In this document: positions 42,953 through 52,313 of the stretch, piece by piece | Layout of the letters: each line of letters opens with the position of its first letter | Position numbering within the stretch: the stretch's first letter is position 1 | Assembly (NCBI GenBank): GCA_963825305.1 | Contig: CAWGTA010000008.1 | Location: 682,001-746,000 of the forward strand | DNA length: 64,000 bases | Reading direction: 5' to 3' | Source of the DNA: PSRJ01 sp963825305 | Lineage (GTDB): Bacteria > Acidobacteriota > Terriglobia > Bryobacterales > Bryobacteraceae | Notes under the pieces: model-generated | Databases searched by the model: none | Told to the model about the DNA's origin: nothing | Seen by the model: the letters and a program-made list of their open reading frames with translations, nothing else | Made by a program: the position numbers and the translations under genes

Positions 42953-44806
42953 TTACTCCACCGTGACGCTCTTGGCCAGGTTTCGCGGTTGGTCCACATC
43001 GCAACCGCGGCGGACAGCTATATGATACGCGAGCAACTGCAGCGGGACCACCTCGAGGATGGGGCTGAGCAAATCCAGGGACGGCGGAACCTCGATCACG
43101 TGATCGGCTATCTTGTGAGCTTCTTCGTCCCCCTGGGTAGCTAGCACCACCACGATGCCTTCGCGCGCTTTCACTTGCTCCACATTCGAGAGCGTCTTCT
43201 CGTGCAGCAGCCGGCTCTCCGCGTTGTTAGGATCATAGGTGGCAATCACCACCACCGGGAGTTTCTCATTGATCAGCGCGTTCGGGCCGTGCTTCATCTC
43301 GCCGGCGGGATAGCCTTCCGCGTGGATGTACGAAATCTCCTTGAGCTTGAGCGCACCCTCCAGAGCGATGGGGAAATGGATGCCTCGGCCCAGAAACAGG
43401 GCGTCGGTGGCGTGATGCAGCTCGCGTCCCAGCGCTTCGTAGTGCGAATCGTTGGAAAGCACCGTTTCGAGTTTGCCCGGCAGACGCACCAGCTCCTGCA
43501 CCAGGCATTTGGAGGTGCTCTCGTCCAGCCGCCCGTTGGCCTGCCCCAGGTGCATCGCCAGAATAAAGAGCGCGGTCAACTGCGCCGTGAACGTTTTGGT
43601 CGCGGCCACACCGATCTCCGGCCCGGCGTGCGTGTAGATGGTGCCGGCAGCCTCGCGTGTCACCATGGAACCGACCACGTTGCAGATGGCCAACGTTTTC
43701 GAACCTTTTTGCTTGGCCTCCCGCTGCGCCGCCAGGGTATCGGCGGTTTCGCCGGATTGCGAAATCACCACGGTCAGCGTGTCTTGATCGAGAATCGGAT
43801 CGCGGTAGCGAAACTCGCTTCCATAATCGACTTCCACCGGGATGCGCGCCAATTTCTCGATCATGAACTTGCCCACCAGCCCGGCGTGCCAGGCGGTTCC
43901 GCAAGCGATGATGCGCACATTGCGGAAGCGGGCGAACTCGGCGGGAGTGATGTCCATCTCATTCAGGAAGATCTGGCCGGTCTCCTGCCCCACCCGCCCC
44001 AAAGTGGTGTCGCGGATGGCGCGCGGCTGCTCATAGATTTCCTTGAGCATGAAATGCTTGTAGCCGCCCTTTTCGGCCATGATGGGGTCCCACAAAATGT
44101 GAGACACCTGCCGGTTGACAGGACGCCCGTTGAAATCGCTGAGCCGTACGCCTTCGGGCGTGAGGATGGCCATGTCCCCATCGGCCAGGAAGAACATGTC
44201 GCGCGTGTGGCTGAGAATGGCCGGGACGTCGGAAGCGACGAAGTATTCGTTATCGCCGATGCCAATCACGACCGGCGGCCCGGAGCGCGCCGCGACGATC
44301 TTATTGGGGTCGGACCGCGAGATCACTGCCAGCGCGAATACGCCGGCGAGCTCCTTGACAGTGGTGCGAACCGCTTCTTCCAGGTTGCCTTTGAAGTGCT
44401 TCTCCACCAGGTGCGCAATGACTTCGGTATCGGTCTCAGTCTTGAACTCGTGGCCTTCCGCCTGTAGCTGGTGTTTCAACGACAGATAGTTTTCCACGAT
44501 GCCGTTGTGCACCACCACGACGTCGCCTTTGCAATCGCGGTGCGGATGCGCGTTTTCCTCGGTGGGACGCCCGTGCGTGGCCCAGCGTGTATGACCGATC
44601 CCGAACGTGCCGTCGACGGGGTTCAGCCGGATGGCATCTTCCAGATTGCGCAGCTTACCCTCGGCGCGCCGGACCTCCAACTGGTTGTCGCCGCAGTATA
44701 CGGCCAAGCCTGCCGAGTCGTATCCACGATACTCGAGCCGTTTCAATCCCTCCAGGATAATGGGAACGGCTTTTCGCGAACCAACATAACCGACAATCCC
44801 ACACAT
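42953..44806 (-). CDS. glmS: Glutamine--fructose-6-phosphate aminotransferase
   Basis: Makes glucosamine-6-phosphate, the entry to UDP-GlcNAc and cell-wall synthesis. The 617 residues begin MCGIVGYVGSRKAVPIILEG, with the N-terminal nucleophile cysteine of the class II glutaminase domain. The domain also has GIGHTRWATHGRPTEENAHP. Two SIS isomerase domains follow (RIIACGTAWHAGLVGKFMIE, VVISQSGETADTLAAQREAK, LGRGIHFPIALEGALKLKEI) and the C-terminus is the usual DQPRNLAKSVTVE. I see no glmS ribozyme in the 16-bp gap before it. Confidence 0.97.
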   Translation of the reverse strand: MCGIVGYVGSRKAVPIILEGLKRLEYRGYDSAGLAVYCGDNQLEVRRAEGKLRNLEDAIRLNPVDGTFGIGHTRWATHGRPTEENAHPHRDCKGDVVVVHNGIVENYLSLKHQLQAEGHEFKTETDTEVIAHLVEKHFKGNLEEAVRTTVKELAGVFALAVISRSDPNKIVAARSGPPVVIGIGDNEYFVASDVPAILSHTRDMFFLADGDMAILTPEGVRLSDFNGRPVNRQVSHILWDPIMAEKGGYKHFMLKEIYEQPRAIRDTTLGRVGQETGQIFLNEMDITPAEFARFRNVRIIACGTAWHAGLVGKFMIEKLARIPVEVDYGSEFRYRDPILDQDTLTVVISQSGETADTLAAQREAKQKGSKTLAICNVVGSMVTREAAGTIYTHAGPEIGVAATKTFTAQLTALFILAMHLGQANGRLDESTSKCLVQELVRLPGKLETVLSNDSHYEALGRELHHATDALFLGRGIHFPIALEGALKLKEISYIHAEGYPAGEMKHGPNALINEKLPVVVIATYDPNNAESRLLHEKTLSNVEQVKAREGIVVVLATQGDEEAHKIADHVIEVPPSLDLLSPILEVVPLQLLAYHIAVRRGCDVDQPRNLAKSVTVE

Positions 44807-44822
44807 AGTCTTATTATAGTTG

Positions 44823-45068
44823 TCAGTCCAGGATCTCGACGCGATACTCTTCGATAACCGGGTTGGCGAGCACTTCGTGGGCTATCGTTTCGATGTCCTT
44901 CTGCGCCTGCTCCCGGGAAGTTCCCGCAGCCATGGCAATCTCGAAGAACTTACCTTGGCGAACATCCGCGATGGCCGGGTAGCCAAGACCGTGCAGGGCG
45001 GAACAGATGGTGGCGCCTTGCGGGTCGAGAACCGTGGACTTGAAGGTAACAAAAACGCGAGCTTTCAT
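44823..45068 (-). CDS. purS: Phosphoribosylformylglycinamidine synthase subunit PurS
   Basis: Small structural subunit of the PurLQS enzyme of purine synthesis. The 81 residues MKARVFVTFKSTVLDPQGAT, ALHGLGYPAIADVRQGKFFE and NPVIEEYRVEIL match PurS in sequence and length. purQ and purL are not in the window. It lies 16 nt upstream of glmS on the same strand, an unusual pairing. Confidence 0.92.
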   Translation of the reverse strand: MKARVFVTFKSTVLDPQGATICSALHGLGYPAIADVRQGKFFEIAMAAGTSREQAQKDIETIAHEVLANPVIEEYRVEILD

Positions 45069-45133
45069 GGGGATTCTCGATTATCTCACGGCACGGAACG
45101 TGCAAAGATAAACGTGCAACGATAAAAGGAAAG

Positions 45134-45953
45134 ATGACGATGCTGTCCACCCTCCGCGGCGCGATCGGGGTCTTCGACTCGGGCGTCGGCGGGCTAACCG
45201 TGCTGCAAGCACTGCGGCGCCGCATGCCGCACCGCGACTTTATTTACCTTGGTGATACGGCTCGCGTACCATACGGCCGCAAGCCTCCGGAGATGGTGGT
45301 GGAATTCGCTCACGGGATTACGGATTTCCTGTGCGGCATGGGCGTGGAAGGCGTGGTGGTAGCCTGCAACACGGCATCTGCCGTGGCGCTGCCAAGCCTT
45401 GCCGAGCGGTGTCCGGTGCCGGTGTGGGGCGTAATTGACCCAGGTGTGGAAGCCGCGACACGCGTCACACGCACGGGGCATGTGGGGGTAATCGGAACCA
45501 AGGGGACCATCGGCAGCCGCGCCTATCAACGCCGTCTGGAGGCGCGCGGCCTGAAGCCGTGGGCCCAGGCCTGCCCCATGTTGGTGCATGTGGTGGAAGA
45601 GGGCCTGGCCGATTCGCCCGAAGCGGAGTTGCTGGCGCAACAGTACCTAAGCGGGCGGCCGGAGATCGATACGCTGATCTTGGGTTGTACGCACTATCCT
45701 CTGTTGCGCAAGGTGCTGGAGCGCACGGTTGGTGAGAGCGTAACGCTGGTGGATAGCGCCGAGGTCACGGCGGAAGCGGTCAGCGCGGCGTTTGAACCGG
45801 CGCCACAGCGATTTCGCGCGCGGCCGCGTAGTGCATTTCGTGACGGGCGATCCGCTAGCGTTCGCGCATACCGCTAACGTGATCGGAGGCGTGGAAGGCG
45901 AGATCGTGCCGCTGGCGGTGACGGAACTGGCGACGGCGGGGGCGCGGAGCTGA
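45134..45953 (+). CDS. murI: Glutamate racemase, frame broken near the C-terminus
   Basis: Makes D-glutamate for peptidoglycan. The body is canonical: IGVFDSGVGGLTVLQALRRR, YLGDTARVPYGRKPPE, VVACNTASAVALPSLA (first catalytic Cys) and LILGCTHYPLLRKVLE (second Cys). After FEPAPQ one extra base near 45815 moves the true tail, DFARGRVVHFVTGDPLAFAH and onward, into another frame, which ends with TGA at 45951-45953. The tail fits the family and length (about 272 residues), so a sequencing error is the simplest reading. It points away from purS/glmS. Confidence 0.88.
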
Positions 45954-45966
45954 TCCGCGGCGCAAG

Positions 45967-46548
45967 TCAGCGCAGGCTGCTCACGCAGTCGGCGAAGGCG
46001 TCATACGCGTATGCATTGTTGATCGCGTCATCGAACGAGCGGAGCGACAAGTCCGGACACTGGTCGAAATCGAGCACTTCGCCGCCTCGATGCCCGACGC
46101 CGAGGCGCGCGTGCGCCAGCTCGTGGACGATCGTCCGCGCTTGTTCCTTAGGTGCCGCACGGAAAAACGCCGGACACAAGTAAACAATCGGGCTGCTGTC
46201 TGCACCAATTTCGGCGAAGGCGGTGTGGCCCAATTGCCCAGACTTGCCGCACATCGGATGAGCCGCCGAGACGCACAGCGCTTTCGCTCGCGTCACTGCT
46301 TGGGCAAGCAGTCCGAAGTTGTTTTTGATCTCAAATACCTGCCTTATGCTCGTGTTTCCGGACTGCACTTTGAAGACATCCGTAAGGGCCCGGCGTAACG
46401 AGTAGTTCCCCACCCGCGGATCTTCGGGCACATTGACCGGCATCTGCAGGCGCCGCGCGGTCTGCTCGATCATCTGCCTCGCTGCTCGTATTGCCGCGTC
46501 AACGACGGTTTGATTGGAGCAACTGATGACAAAATCATTGTTCGCCAT
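45967..46548 (-). CDS. HExxH metallopeptidase-like protein, M35/aspzincin style
   Basis: A 193-residue protein without signal peptide. The zinc motif is RTIVHELAHARLGVGHRGGE near residue 140, followed by VLDFDQCPDLSLRSFDDAIN and an AYAYDAFA stretch. The arrangement HExxH, a later Asp and an aromatic Ala-Tyr segment resembles deuterolysin-like aspzincins (M35). No calcium or other family features are clear. It is convergent with murI and lies upstream of the dcw block on the minus strand. Confidence 0.6.
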   Translation of the reverse strand: MANNDFVISCSNQTVVDAAIRAARQMIEQTARRLQMPVNVPEDPRVGNYSLRRALTDVFKVQSGNTSIRQVFEIKNNFGLLAQAVTRAKALCVSAAHPMCGKSGQLGHTAFAEIGADSSPIVYLCPAFFRAAPKEQARTIVHELAHARLGVGHRGGEVLDFDQCPDLSLRSFDDAINNAYAYDAFADCVSSLR

Positions 46549-46601
46549 GGCTGGTCCCCCCAGGAACTATAGTGTCGGAACCCGCCGAAACGTTTCAGCC
46601 C

Positions 46602-47777
46602 CTAATTCAGCAGATGCCCCTGCCTTAAATACGCGGGCGTATCCAGGTCATCCATGTCCAGCACCGGCTCCGGTTCGGCCATCATCACCGGCTCGGGTTC
46701 CGGCTCCGGTTCGTGCACGAACACCGGCTCGGGTTCGGGCTCCGGCAGCACGCGCACTTCAGGCACACTCCGCCGCTCGGTTTTCGACGGCGTAAATCCG
46801 GTGGCGATCACCGTGATCTTCACGGCGTCCTCCATCGTCTCGTTCAGAATCACGCCGAAATTGATCTGCACGTCTTCGCATTCGGCGGCTTCGCGAATGA
46901 TCGAGCACGCCTCGTTCACTTCGTGCAAGCCCAGGCGGCTCGACCCTGTGATGTTGATGAGGATGCCGCGCGAGCCGGCGATGCGCGTGTCTTCCAGCAG
47001 CGGGCAACTGATGGCCTGGCGGGCCGCGTTAACGGCGGCGTTTTCACCGCGCGCCAGGGCAGTTCCGAACATGGCGTGGCCCATCCCCGCCATAGTCGCT
47101 TTGATATCGGAGAAGTCGCGATTGATCAGGCCCGGCGTCACAATGATGTCGCTGATCCCCTGCACCGCCTGGCGTAGCAGATCGTCGGCCATCTTGAAGG
47201 CCTCAAAGAAACTGGTGCCGCGCGGCACTAGCGCGAGTAGACGGTCGTTAGGAATCGTTATCACCGTGTCCACGGTGGATGCCAGCCGGTTAAGGCCGTC
47301 TTCGGCCAGCCGCATACGCCGCGGCCCTTCGAAACCGAACGGCTTGGTGACCACGGCGACGGTGAGAGCGTCGAGCTCTTTCGCCAACGAAGCGATCACC
47401 GGGGCTGCGCCGGTGCCGGTGCCGCCGCCCAATCCGGCCGTGACAAATACCATGTCGGCGCCTTGCAACACCTCGACAATGCGGTCGGTGTTTTCGAGCG
47501 CGGCCTGCCGCCCGATCTCCGGATTGGAACCCGCGCCCAACCCGTTGGTCATCTTGGCGCCCAGTTGCAGCTTGTTGGGAACCTGGCACGCCTCCAGCGC
47601 CTGAAGGTCGGTATTCATGGCATGGAACTCTACGCCCTCCAGACCCTCCCGCACCATACGCGCCACGGCATTGCCGCCGCCGCCGCCCACACCGATCACT
47701 TTGATGCGTGCGCCGTTGGCCGCCTCTTCTTCGATTTCGTATTTCAGATCGTCCATGTCGGCATCCATCAGTCCCAT
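46602..47777 (-). CDS. ftsZ: Cell division protein FtsZ
   Basis: Tubulin-like GTPase that forms the Z-ring. Of 391 residues, the GTPase core reads IKVIGVGGGGGNAVARMVRE, FHAMNTDLQALEACQ, VFVTAGLGGGTGTGAAPVIA (tubulin signature) and ITIPNDRLLALVPRGTSF. The C-terminal linker is an acidic Glu-Pro repeat (EPEPEPVFVHEPEPEPEPV) before the conserved tail DTPAYLRQGHLLN that binds FtsA and other partners. The ATG at 47777 has a GGAAGGAGA site. Last gene of the dcw cluster. Confidence 0.97.
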   Translation of the reverse strand: MGLMDADMDDLKYEIEEEAANGARIKVIGVGGGGGNAVARMVREGLEGVEFHAMNTDLQALEACQVPNKLQLGAKMTNGLGAGSNPEIGRQAALENTDRIVEVLQGADMVFVTAGLGGGTGTGAAPVIASLAKELDALTVAVVTKPFGFEGPRRMRLAEDGLNRLASTVDTVITIPNDRLLALVPRGTSFFEAFKMADDLLRQAVQGISDIIVTPGLINRDFSDIKATMAGMGHAMFGTALARGENAAVNAARQAISCPLLEDTRIAGSRGILINITGSSRLGLHEVNEACSIIREAAECEDVQINFGVILNETMEDAVKITVIATGFTPSKTERRSVPEVRVLPEPEPEPVFVHEPEPEPEPVMMAEPEPVLDMDDLDTPAYLRQGHLLN

Positions 47778-47817
47778 CGCTCTCCTTCCGCGGGCAGGCT
47801 TCCAACCGCCCGGCCAA

Positions 47818-49017
47818 TCACCGCAACACGCGCCCCAGCCACCCGGCGGAATCCCGTTCCCGCGTGGCCTGTTGCTTCAATTTGGCCGAATACATGGCGA
47901 GCCCGGCGGCGGTGGTCCACTCGGGGTCGCGCAATTCCTCCGGCCAATCCTGAATCCCCACTGCCAGGCCAAAGCGCGCCTGACACTGCAACACACGTTC
48001 CGCAATATCACAGAGGTCCGGCAGCTTGGCTCCGCCGCCGGTGAGAAACACGCCGCCTAGCAGCCCGCGGTCCATGTTCACGCGCGCCAACTCGGCACGC
48101 ACGAATTGAAACAGCTCCCGCGACCGCGCTTCCAGAATCTGATTCAGAAACCGCCGTTGGACGTGGCGGCGCTCCCGATTTTCCGGCGTGGGCACTTCCA
48201 CCAGCACATTGTCCGAACAGCCGTCCGCAACCGCCGAGCCGTATTCCACCTTCACCAGTTCGGCGTCTTCAAAACTCAGGCACAATCCTTGCGCGAGGTC
48301 GCGCGTGAAGTGATCTCCGCAAACACGTACTGTCGATGCCAGCAACATGGCGTCGCCGTGATAAATCGCCAGCTCGGTAGAGTCCGCGCCGATATCCACA
48401 ATGGCTACGCCCTCGCGGCGATCCTCCGGCAACACCGACGCGAAGCAGCCCGCCAGGCCCTCGAACACGGTCTCTTCCACCGCCAGGTGCGCCTGGTTCA
48501 CGGCGCCGACCAGCGCGTTGTGCTCCTGCACCGAGGAAGTCACCAGGTGAACCTGCAGCTCCAGGCGGGTCGCCAGCATCTTGCGGGGATCGCGGTGACC
48601 CGGCCGGTCGTCCAGCACGAAATCCTGCGGAAACAGTTGCAGCACCATGCGGTCTTCGTGCAACTGCACGCGCGATGCCCGATTTACCACGCGGTTCACG
48701 TCGCGCTGATCGATCTCGCGTTCATGGCCCAGGTCCACGATGCCGCGGCCATTGGCCCCCTTGAGGCTCTGGCCGCCCATCCCCACCACCGCCGCCTCCA
48801 CCGAAATCCCTGCCGACGCTTCGGCCTGGCGCAGAGCTGTCAATATGGACCCGGCCAGCGATCTCTGATCGGCGATGCGGCCCTTGTGCCAGCCTTCGGA
48901 GGGCGCAGCGCCGCACCCGACAAAGCGCAGGACTCCCTGTTCGAGCGCGCACACCACCATGCGGGTCGCGCGGCTTCCCGCATCGAGTCCTACTGCATAA
49001 ACGGGTTTCACTGCCAT
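47818..49017 (-). CDS. ftsA: Cell division protein FtsA
   Basis: Actin-like ATPase that tethers FtsZ to the membrane. The 399 residues have AVGLDAGSRATRMVVCALEQ (phosphate 1), GIVDLGHEREIDQRDVNRVV in the inserted 1C domain, AIVDIGADSTELAIYHGDAM (phosphate 2) and FLTGGGAKLPDLCDIAERVL (adenosine). The C-terminus ends in a basic amphipathic stretch (KQQATRERDSAGWLGRVL) that fits the membrane-targeting helix. It lies between ftsQ and ftsZ. Confidence 0.93.
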   Translation of the reverse strand: MAVKPVYAVGLDAGSRATRMVVCALEQGVLRFVGCGAAPSEGWHKGRIADQRSLAGSILTALRQAEASAGISVEAAVVGMGGQSLKGANGRGIVDLGHEREIDQRDVNRVVNRASRVQLHEDRMVLQLFPQDFVLDDRPGHRDPRKMLATRLELQVHLVTSSVQEHNALVGAVNQAHLAVEETVFEGLAGCFASVLPEDRREGVAIVDIGADSTELAIYHGDAMLLASTVRVCGDHFTRDLAQGLCLSFEDAELVKVEYGSAVADGCSDNVLVEVPTPENRERRHVQRRFLNQILEARSRELFQFVRAELARVNMDRGLLGGVFLTGGGAKLPDLCDIAERVLQCQARFGLAVGIQDWPEELRDPEWTTAAGLAMYSAKLKQQATRERDSAGWLGRVLR

Positions 49018-49023
49018 GGGGCC

Positions 49024-49791
49024 CTATTCCTTCACCGTGATGCGGTCGTCCAGCCGCAGATCGAAAACCTTGGCTTCCGGGGAGCGCTTCTGGATCTCCG
49101 GATAGTGCGTGAGAAAATTCTGGTAGCGCCGCGCGAAGTTCATGTCGCCCAGTAAGAGCTCGAGCGCGCGGTTCCCCACCTGCGCCACCAAACGAATGTT
49201 ATCCGGATTGCCGGCATCCACCTCGGAAACATCCTTCAACAAGTAACCCATGTCCTCCTGCACGCGCAGAAACGTGCGCACGCGCTCGCGGCGTTCCTCC
49301 AGCGCATCTTTTTCGCGAATGCCGCTGAGCACGGGGAATGCGAACTGCGCTTGCGACGGCGGATCGAGCAGCACGCCATACGCGTCGATGAGCAGGACAC
49401 CGGAGCGGAAGCTCACAAAAGCGATGGGCTGGCGCTCGCGAATCCGCACCAGCAGGCGGTCGGGCCAGACGCGCGAGACCGAGGCGTCGGCCACCCAGTC
49501 GAGGGCCAGAAGCTCGCGCCGGCGTTCACCCAAAGGCGCGGCGAAGATGCTGCGCTCGAAATCCGGTCCAAAGACGCGGAAAATTTTGGAGCGCGACGCG
49601 TAGCGTACCCCCTCGAAGGTGAGCGCGTCTTTTCGATCGCGCGACAGGGTGAACTGTGGGTCGGTAACCACGAACCGGCGCACCTTCAGCGCAGCCATGG
49701 CGGTGGAGACGCCCACCAGCGCCAGTGCGGCGATGGCCAGCAGCAGCCGCCAATTGAAACGCTTCGGCTTGGCCTTCGATTCACGCGGCAT
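49024..49791 (-). CDS. ftsQ: Cell division protein FtsQ/DivIB
   Basis: Bitopic divisome protein that links FtsL/FtsB and the periplasmic machinery. The 255 residues have a basic N-tail (PRESKAKPKRF), one membrane helix (LLLAIAALALVGVSTAMAAL) and a POTRA domain followed by the FtsQ beta domain (WVADASVSRVWPDRLLVRIR, ERQPIAFVSFRSGVLLIDAY, LDPPSQAQFAFPVLSG). Overlaps murC by 11 nt. Normal length for the family. Confidence 0.92.
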   Translation of the reverse strand: MPRESKAKPKRFNWRLLLAIAALALVGVSTAMAALKVRRFVVTDPQFTLSRDRKDALTFEGVRYASRSKIFRVFGPDFERSIFAAPLGERRRELLALDWVADASVSRVWPDRLLVRIRERQPIAFVSFRSGVLLIDAYGVLLDPPSQAQFAFPVLSGIREKDALEERRERVRTFLRVQEDMGYLLKDVSEVDAGNPDNIRLVAQVGNRALELLLGDMNFARRYQNFLTHYPEIQKRSPEAKVFDLRLDDRITVKE

Positions 49792-51205
49792 TCTTGGTCC
49801 CCGGCCCTTCGGCTTTCAATTTCTCCAGCAGCTTCTCGCCGGCTTGCCAAACGTTCCCCGCGCCCAGCGTCAGCACCAGGTCGCCTTCGCGCGCGGTCTC
49901 GTACAATGCCTCCACGCCGCGGGCGATGGTGCCGACGTACTCGGCGCGGCGATGCCCAAACTGGCGGATGCGATCGACCAGCACTTCAGCCGTGACACCC
50001 TCCATGGGCTTCTCCGACGCCGCATAGATGTCCAAGACGAACAGGCTGTCGGCCTGGTGGAAGGAGCCCGCGAACTCGTCCATCAGGTGGAAGGTGCGGG
50101 TGTAACGGTGCGGCTGGAACAGCACGTGGATGCGGCGGAATCCGCACAGGCGCGCGCCATCCAGCGTGGCTCGGATTTCGGTGGGATGGTGGCCGTAGTC
50201 GTCGATCACCGTGATACCGCTTTCCGTGCCGCGTTCCTGGAAGCGCCGCTCCACCCCGCTGAAACTCGCCAGCGCCTCGCGAATTACGTCCGGTTTCACC
50301 TCTAATTCCATGGCCGCGGCTACCGCCGCCGTAGCATTCAATACGTTGTGCTTCCCGGGTACGCTCAAGTGGAAGCGCCCCAAGTCGGCGGTTCGATAGC
50401 GCAGGCGAAAATCGGTCGTGGCCTGATGGCTATAGGGAGTGGTGAACAGGCCGAAACCGATGTCGGTAGCTTCCACGTCGGCCTGCGAGGTCGTCCCGTA
50501 AGTGATGGTGCGCCGCTTGATCTGCGGCAGAATCCCCTGTACGTTGGCATCGTCCAGGCACACGATGGCCGCTCCGTAAAACGGTACCTTGTTCACGAAC
50601 TCGAGAAAAGCCGCGCGGATGGCATCGAGCGACGGGTAGTGGTCCAGGTGCTCGCGGTCGATGTTGGTAACCACGGCGATGATGGGTGCCAGCTTGAGAA
50701 AGGAACCGTCGCTTTCATCCGCCTCCACCACCAGGAATTCGCTGCGGCCCACGCGGGCGTTGGAACCGCCCATGGTGGCCACGCGCCCGCCCACCATCAC
50801 GGTAGGGTCCAGGCCGGCGTGGTTGAGAATGGTGGCGGTCATCGATGTGGTAGTCGTCTTCCCGTGGCTGCCGGCCACCGCGATTCCGTACTTGAGGCGC
50901 ATCAACTCGGCCAGCAGTTCGCCCCGCGGGATCACAGGGATCTGCAGGCGCCGCGCCTCCTGCACCTCGGGGTTCTGCTCGTCCACCGCCGAACTGACCA
51001 CCAGCGCCCGCGCCCCCGTCACGTTGGAGGCGGCATGGCCTTCGTAGACGCGCGCACCCATCCCGGCCAGCTTCTCCGTAATCGGCGACAATTTCTGGTC
51101 CGACCCGCTTACCTGGTAGCCCAGGTTGAGCAGCACTTCGGCGATGGCGCTCATGCCGATTCCGCCAATGCCGGTGAAATGCAAGTGCTGGGGACGGAAA
51201 AACAT
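49781..51205 (-). CDS. murC: UDP-N-acetylmuramate--L-alanine ligase
   Basis: Adds L-alanine to UDP-MurNAc, the first peptide step of peptidoglycan. The 474 residues begin HLHFTGIGGIGMSAIAEVLL, with the ATP loop AGSHGKTTTTSMTATILNHA near residue 110, VTNIDREHLDHYPSLDAIRA and VIDDYGHHPTEIRATLDGAR in the C-terminal domain. No murB follows, and ddl is not in the cluster either. Overlaps ftsQ by 11 nt. Confidence 0.96.
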   Translation of the reverse strand: MFFRPQHLHFTGIGGIGMSAIAEVLLNLGYQVSGSDQKLSPITEKLAGMGARVYEGHAASNVTGARALVVSSAVDEQNPEVQEARRLQIPVIPRGELLAELMRLKYGIAVAGSHGKTTTTSMTATILNHAGLDPTVMVGGRVATMGGSNARVGRSEFLVVEADESDGSFLKLAPIIAVVTNIDREHLDHYPSLDAIRAAFLEFVNKVPFYGAAIVCLDDANVQGILPQIKRRTITYGTTSQADVEATDIGFGLFTTPYSHQATTDFRLRYRTADLGRFHLSVPGKHNVLNATAAVAAAMELEVKPDVIREALASFSGVERRFQERGTESGITVIDDYGHHPTEIRATLDGARLCGFRRIHVLFQPHRYTRTFHLMDEFAGSFHQADSLFVLDIYAASEKPMEGVTAEVLVDRIRQFGHRRAEYVGTIARGVEALYETAREGDLVLTLGAGNVWQAGEKLLEKLKAEGPGTKNAA

Positions 51206-51241
51206 TTCCTTATCGTATTGTTTCGGCTATCTCTGCTGCTG

Positions 51242-52312
51242 TCAATTGAAATCGCGCGCCACCTGCTCCAGAATTCCGGCCGCTCGTTCCGCCGCGCCGG
51301 GCCGGCCGAACTTGCGGGCTGCGTCCGCCATCTGTTCCAGCGCTCCCGGCCGCCCGGAAATTTCCTTCACCAGCGTGAATAGTTTCTCCCCGGTCATTTC
51401 CGCATCGCGGACCAGTCGGGCCGCGCCGCCGCGCTCCAAGGCCTCCGCATTGCGCGCCTGGTGATCGTCGGCGGCGAATGGGAAAGGAACCAGAATCGAT
51501 GGCTTCCCGGCGGCTCCTAATTCCGAAACCGCGCCTGCACCCGAACGGCACACCACCAGGTCGGCGGCTGTGAAGGCTGCCGGCATGTCGCCAATGAACG
51601 GCGTTACCTCTCCTTCGAGCCCCGACTGCGCGAAGGCCGTCCGCAGCTCCTCAAACCCTGGCTTTCCCGACTGGTGCACAATCCGGATGGGAATACCGGC
51701 CTGTTGAAACAGCGGCCAACTCTCGCGCGAGGCCCGGTTCAGAGTGCGCGATCCCTGGCTTCCGCCGGTGATCAAGAGGTTGAGGACGGGGCCGCGCGGC
51801 TTGGGCGGAACGCGGAAGAATTCCTCGCGGACCGGCAGACCGGTCACTTCCGTGCGGCCCTCGGGGAAATAGCGGCCTGTCTCCGGAAACGAGACCAGAG
51901 CCCCGGCGACAAAGCGGCCAATCACGCGATTGGTGAATCCGGGGACGGCATTCGGTTCCATCACCACCACCGGAACCCGCCGCAGCAGCGCCGCCATGAC
52001 CGGCGGTCCGGCCACGTAACCGCCCATGCTGAAGACCGCCGATGCGCCGCGGACATACTGGCCGCATGCCAGCGTCGTAAACGGCAGGCGCGCGAGCGTG
52101 GCGATTTTTTGTTGCAAACCGACGCGATTCAATCCGCCGATTTCGATCTTCTCCAAGCGAAAGCCTTCCGGTGGAACGAGACGCGCTTCCATGCCGCGAT
52201 CTGTTCCGACAAACAACACTTCGTGTCCCCTGCGGCGCAGTTCGCGCGCTACCGCCAGTGCTGGAATCACATGCCCGCCCGTTCCCCCGCCCGCCATGAC
52301 GAACGTTTTCAC
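51242..52312 (-). CDS. murG: UDP-GlcNAc:lipid I transferase MurG
   Basis: Adds GlcNAc to lipid I at the inner membrane. Of 356 residues, the family start VKTFVMAGGGTGGHVIPALA fixes the GTG at 52312, and GGYVAGPPVMAALLRRVPVV, LNLLITGGSQGSRTLN and VVCRSGAGAVSELGAAGKPS match MurG. A GTGGGGC palindrome (52314-52399) abuts the start codon, and no Shine-Dalgarno is visible, so initiation may depend on coupling or on the fold of the repeat. It lies 99 nt after the ftsW end. Confidence 0.95.
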   Translation of the reverse strand: MKTFVMAGGGTGGHVIPALAVARELRRRGHEVLFVGTDRGMEARLVPPEGFRLEKIEIGGLNRVGLQQKIATLARLPFTTLACGQYVRGASAVFSMGGYVAGPPVMAALLRRVPVVVMEPNAVPGFTNRVIGRFVAGALVSFPETGRYFPEGRTEVTGLPVREEFFRVPPKPRGPVLNLLITGGSQGSRTLNRASRESWPLFQQAGIPIRIVHQSGKPGFEELRTAFAQSGLEGEVTPFIGDMPAAFTAADLVVCRSGAGAVSELGAAGKPSILVPFPFAADDHQARNAEALERGGAARLVRDAEMTGEKLFTLVKEISGRPGALEQMADAARKFGRPGAAERAAGILEQVARDFN

Positions 52313-52313
52313 C

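Noticed and set aside
43175..44467. 430-codon open frame antisense to glmS
   Set aside because: glmS is complete and canonical on the minus strand; the plus-strand frame has no recognisable motif and Arg/His/Val-rich composition.
44807..44822. glmS ribozyme
   Set aside because: Only 16 bp separate purS and glmS, too short for the ribozyme, and no fold is visible.
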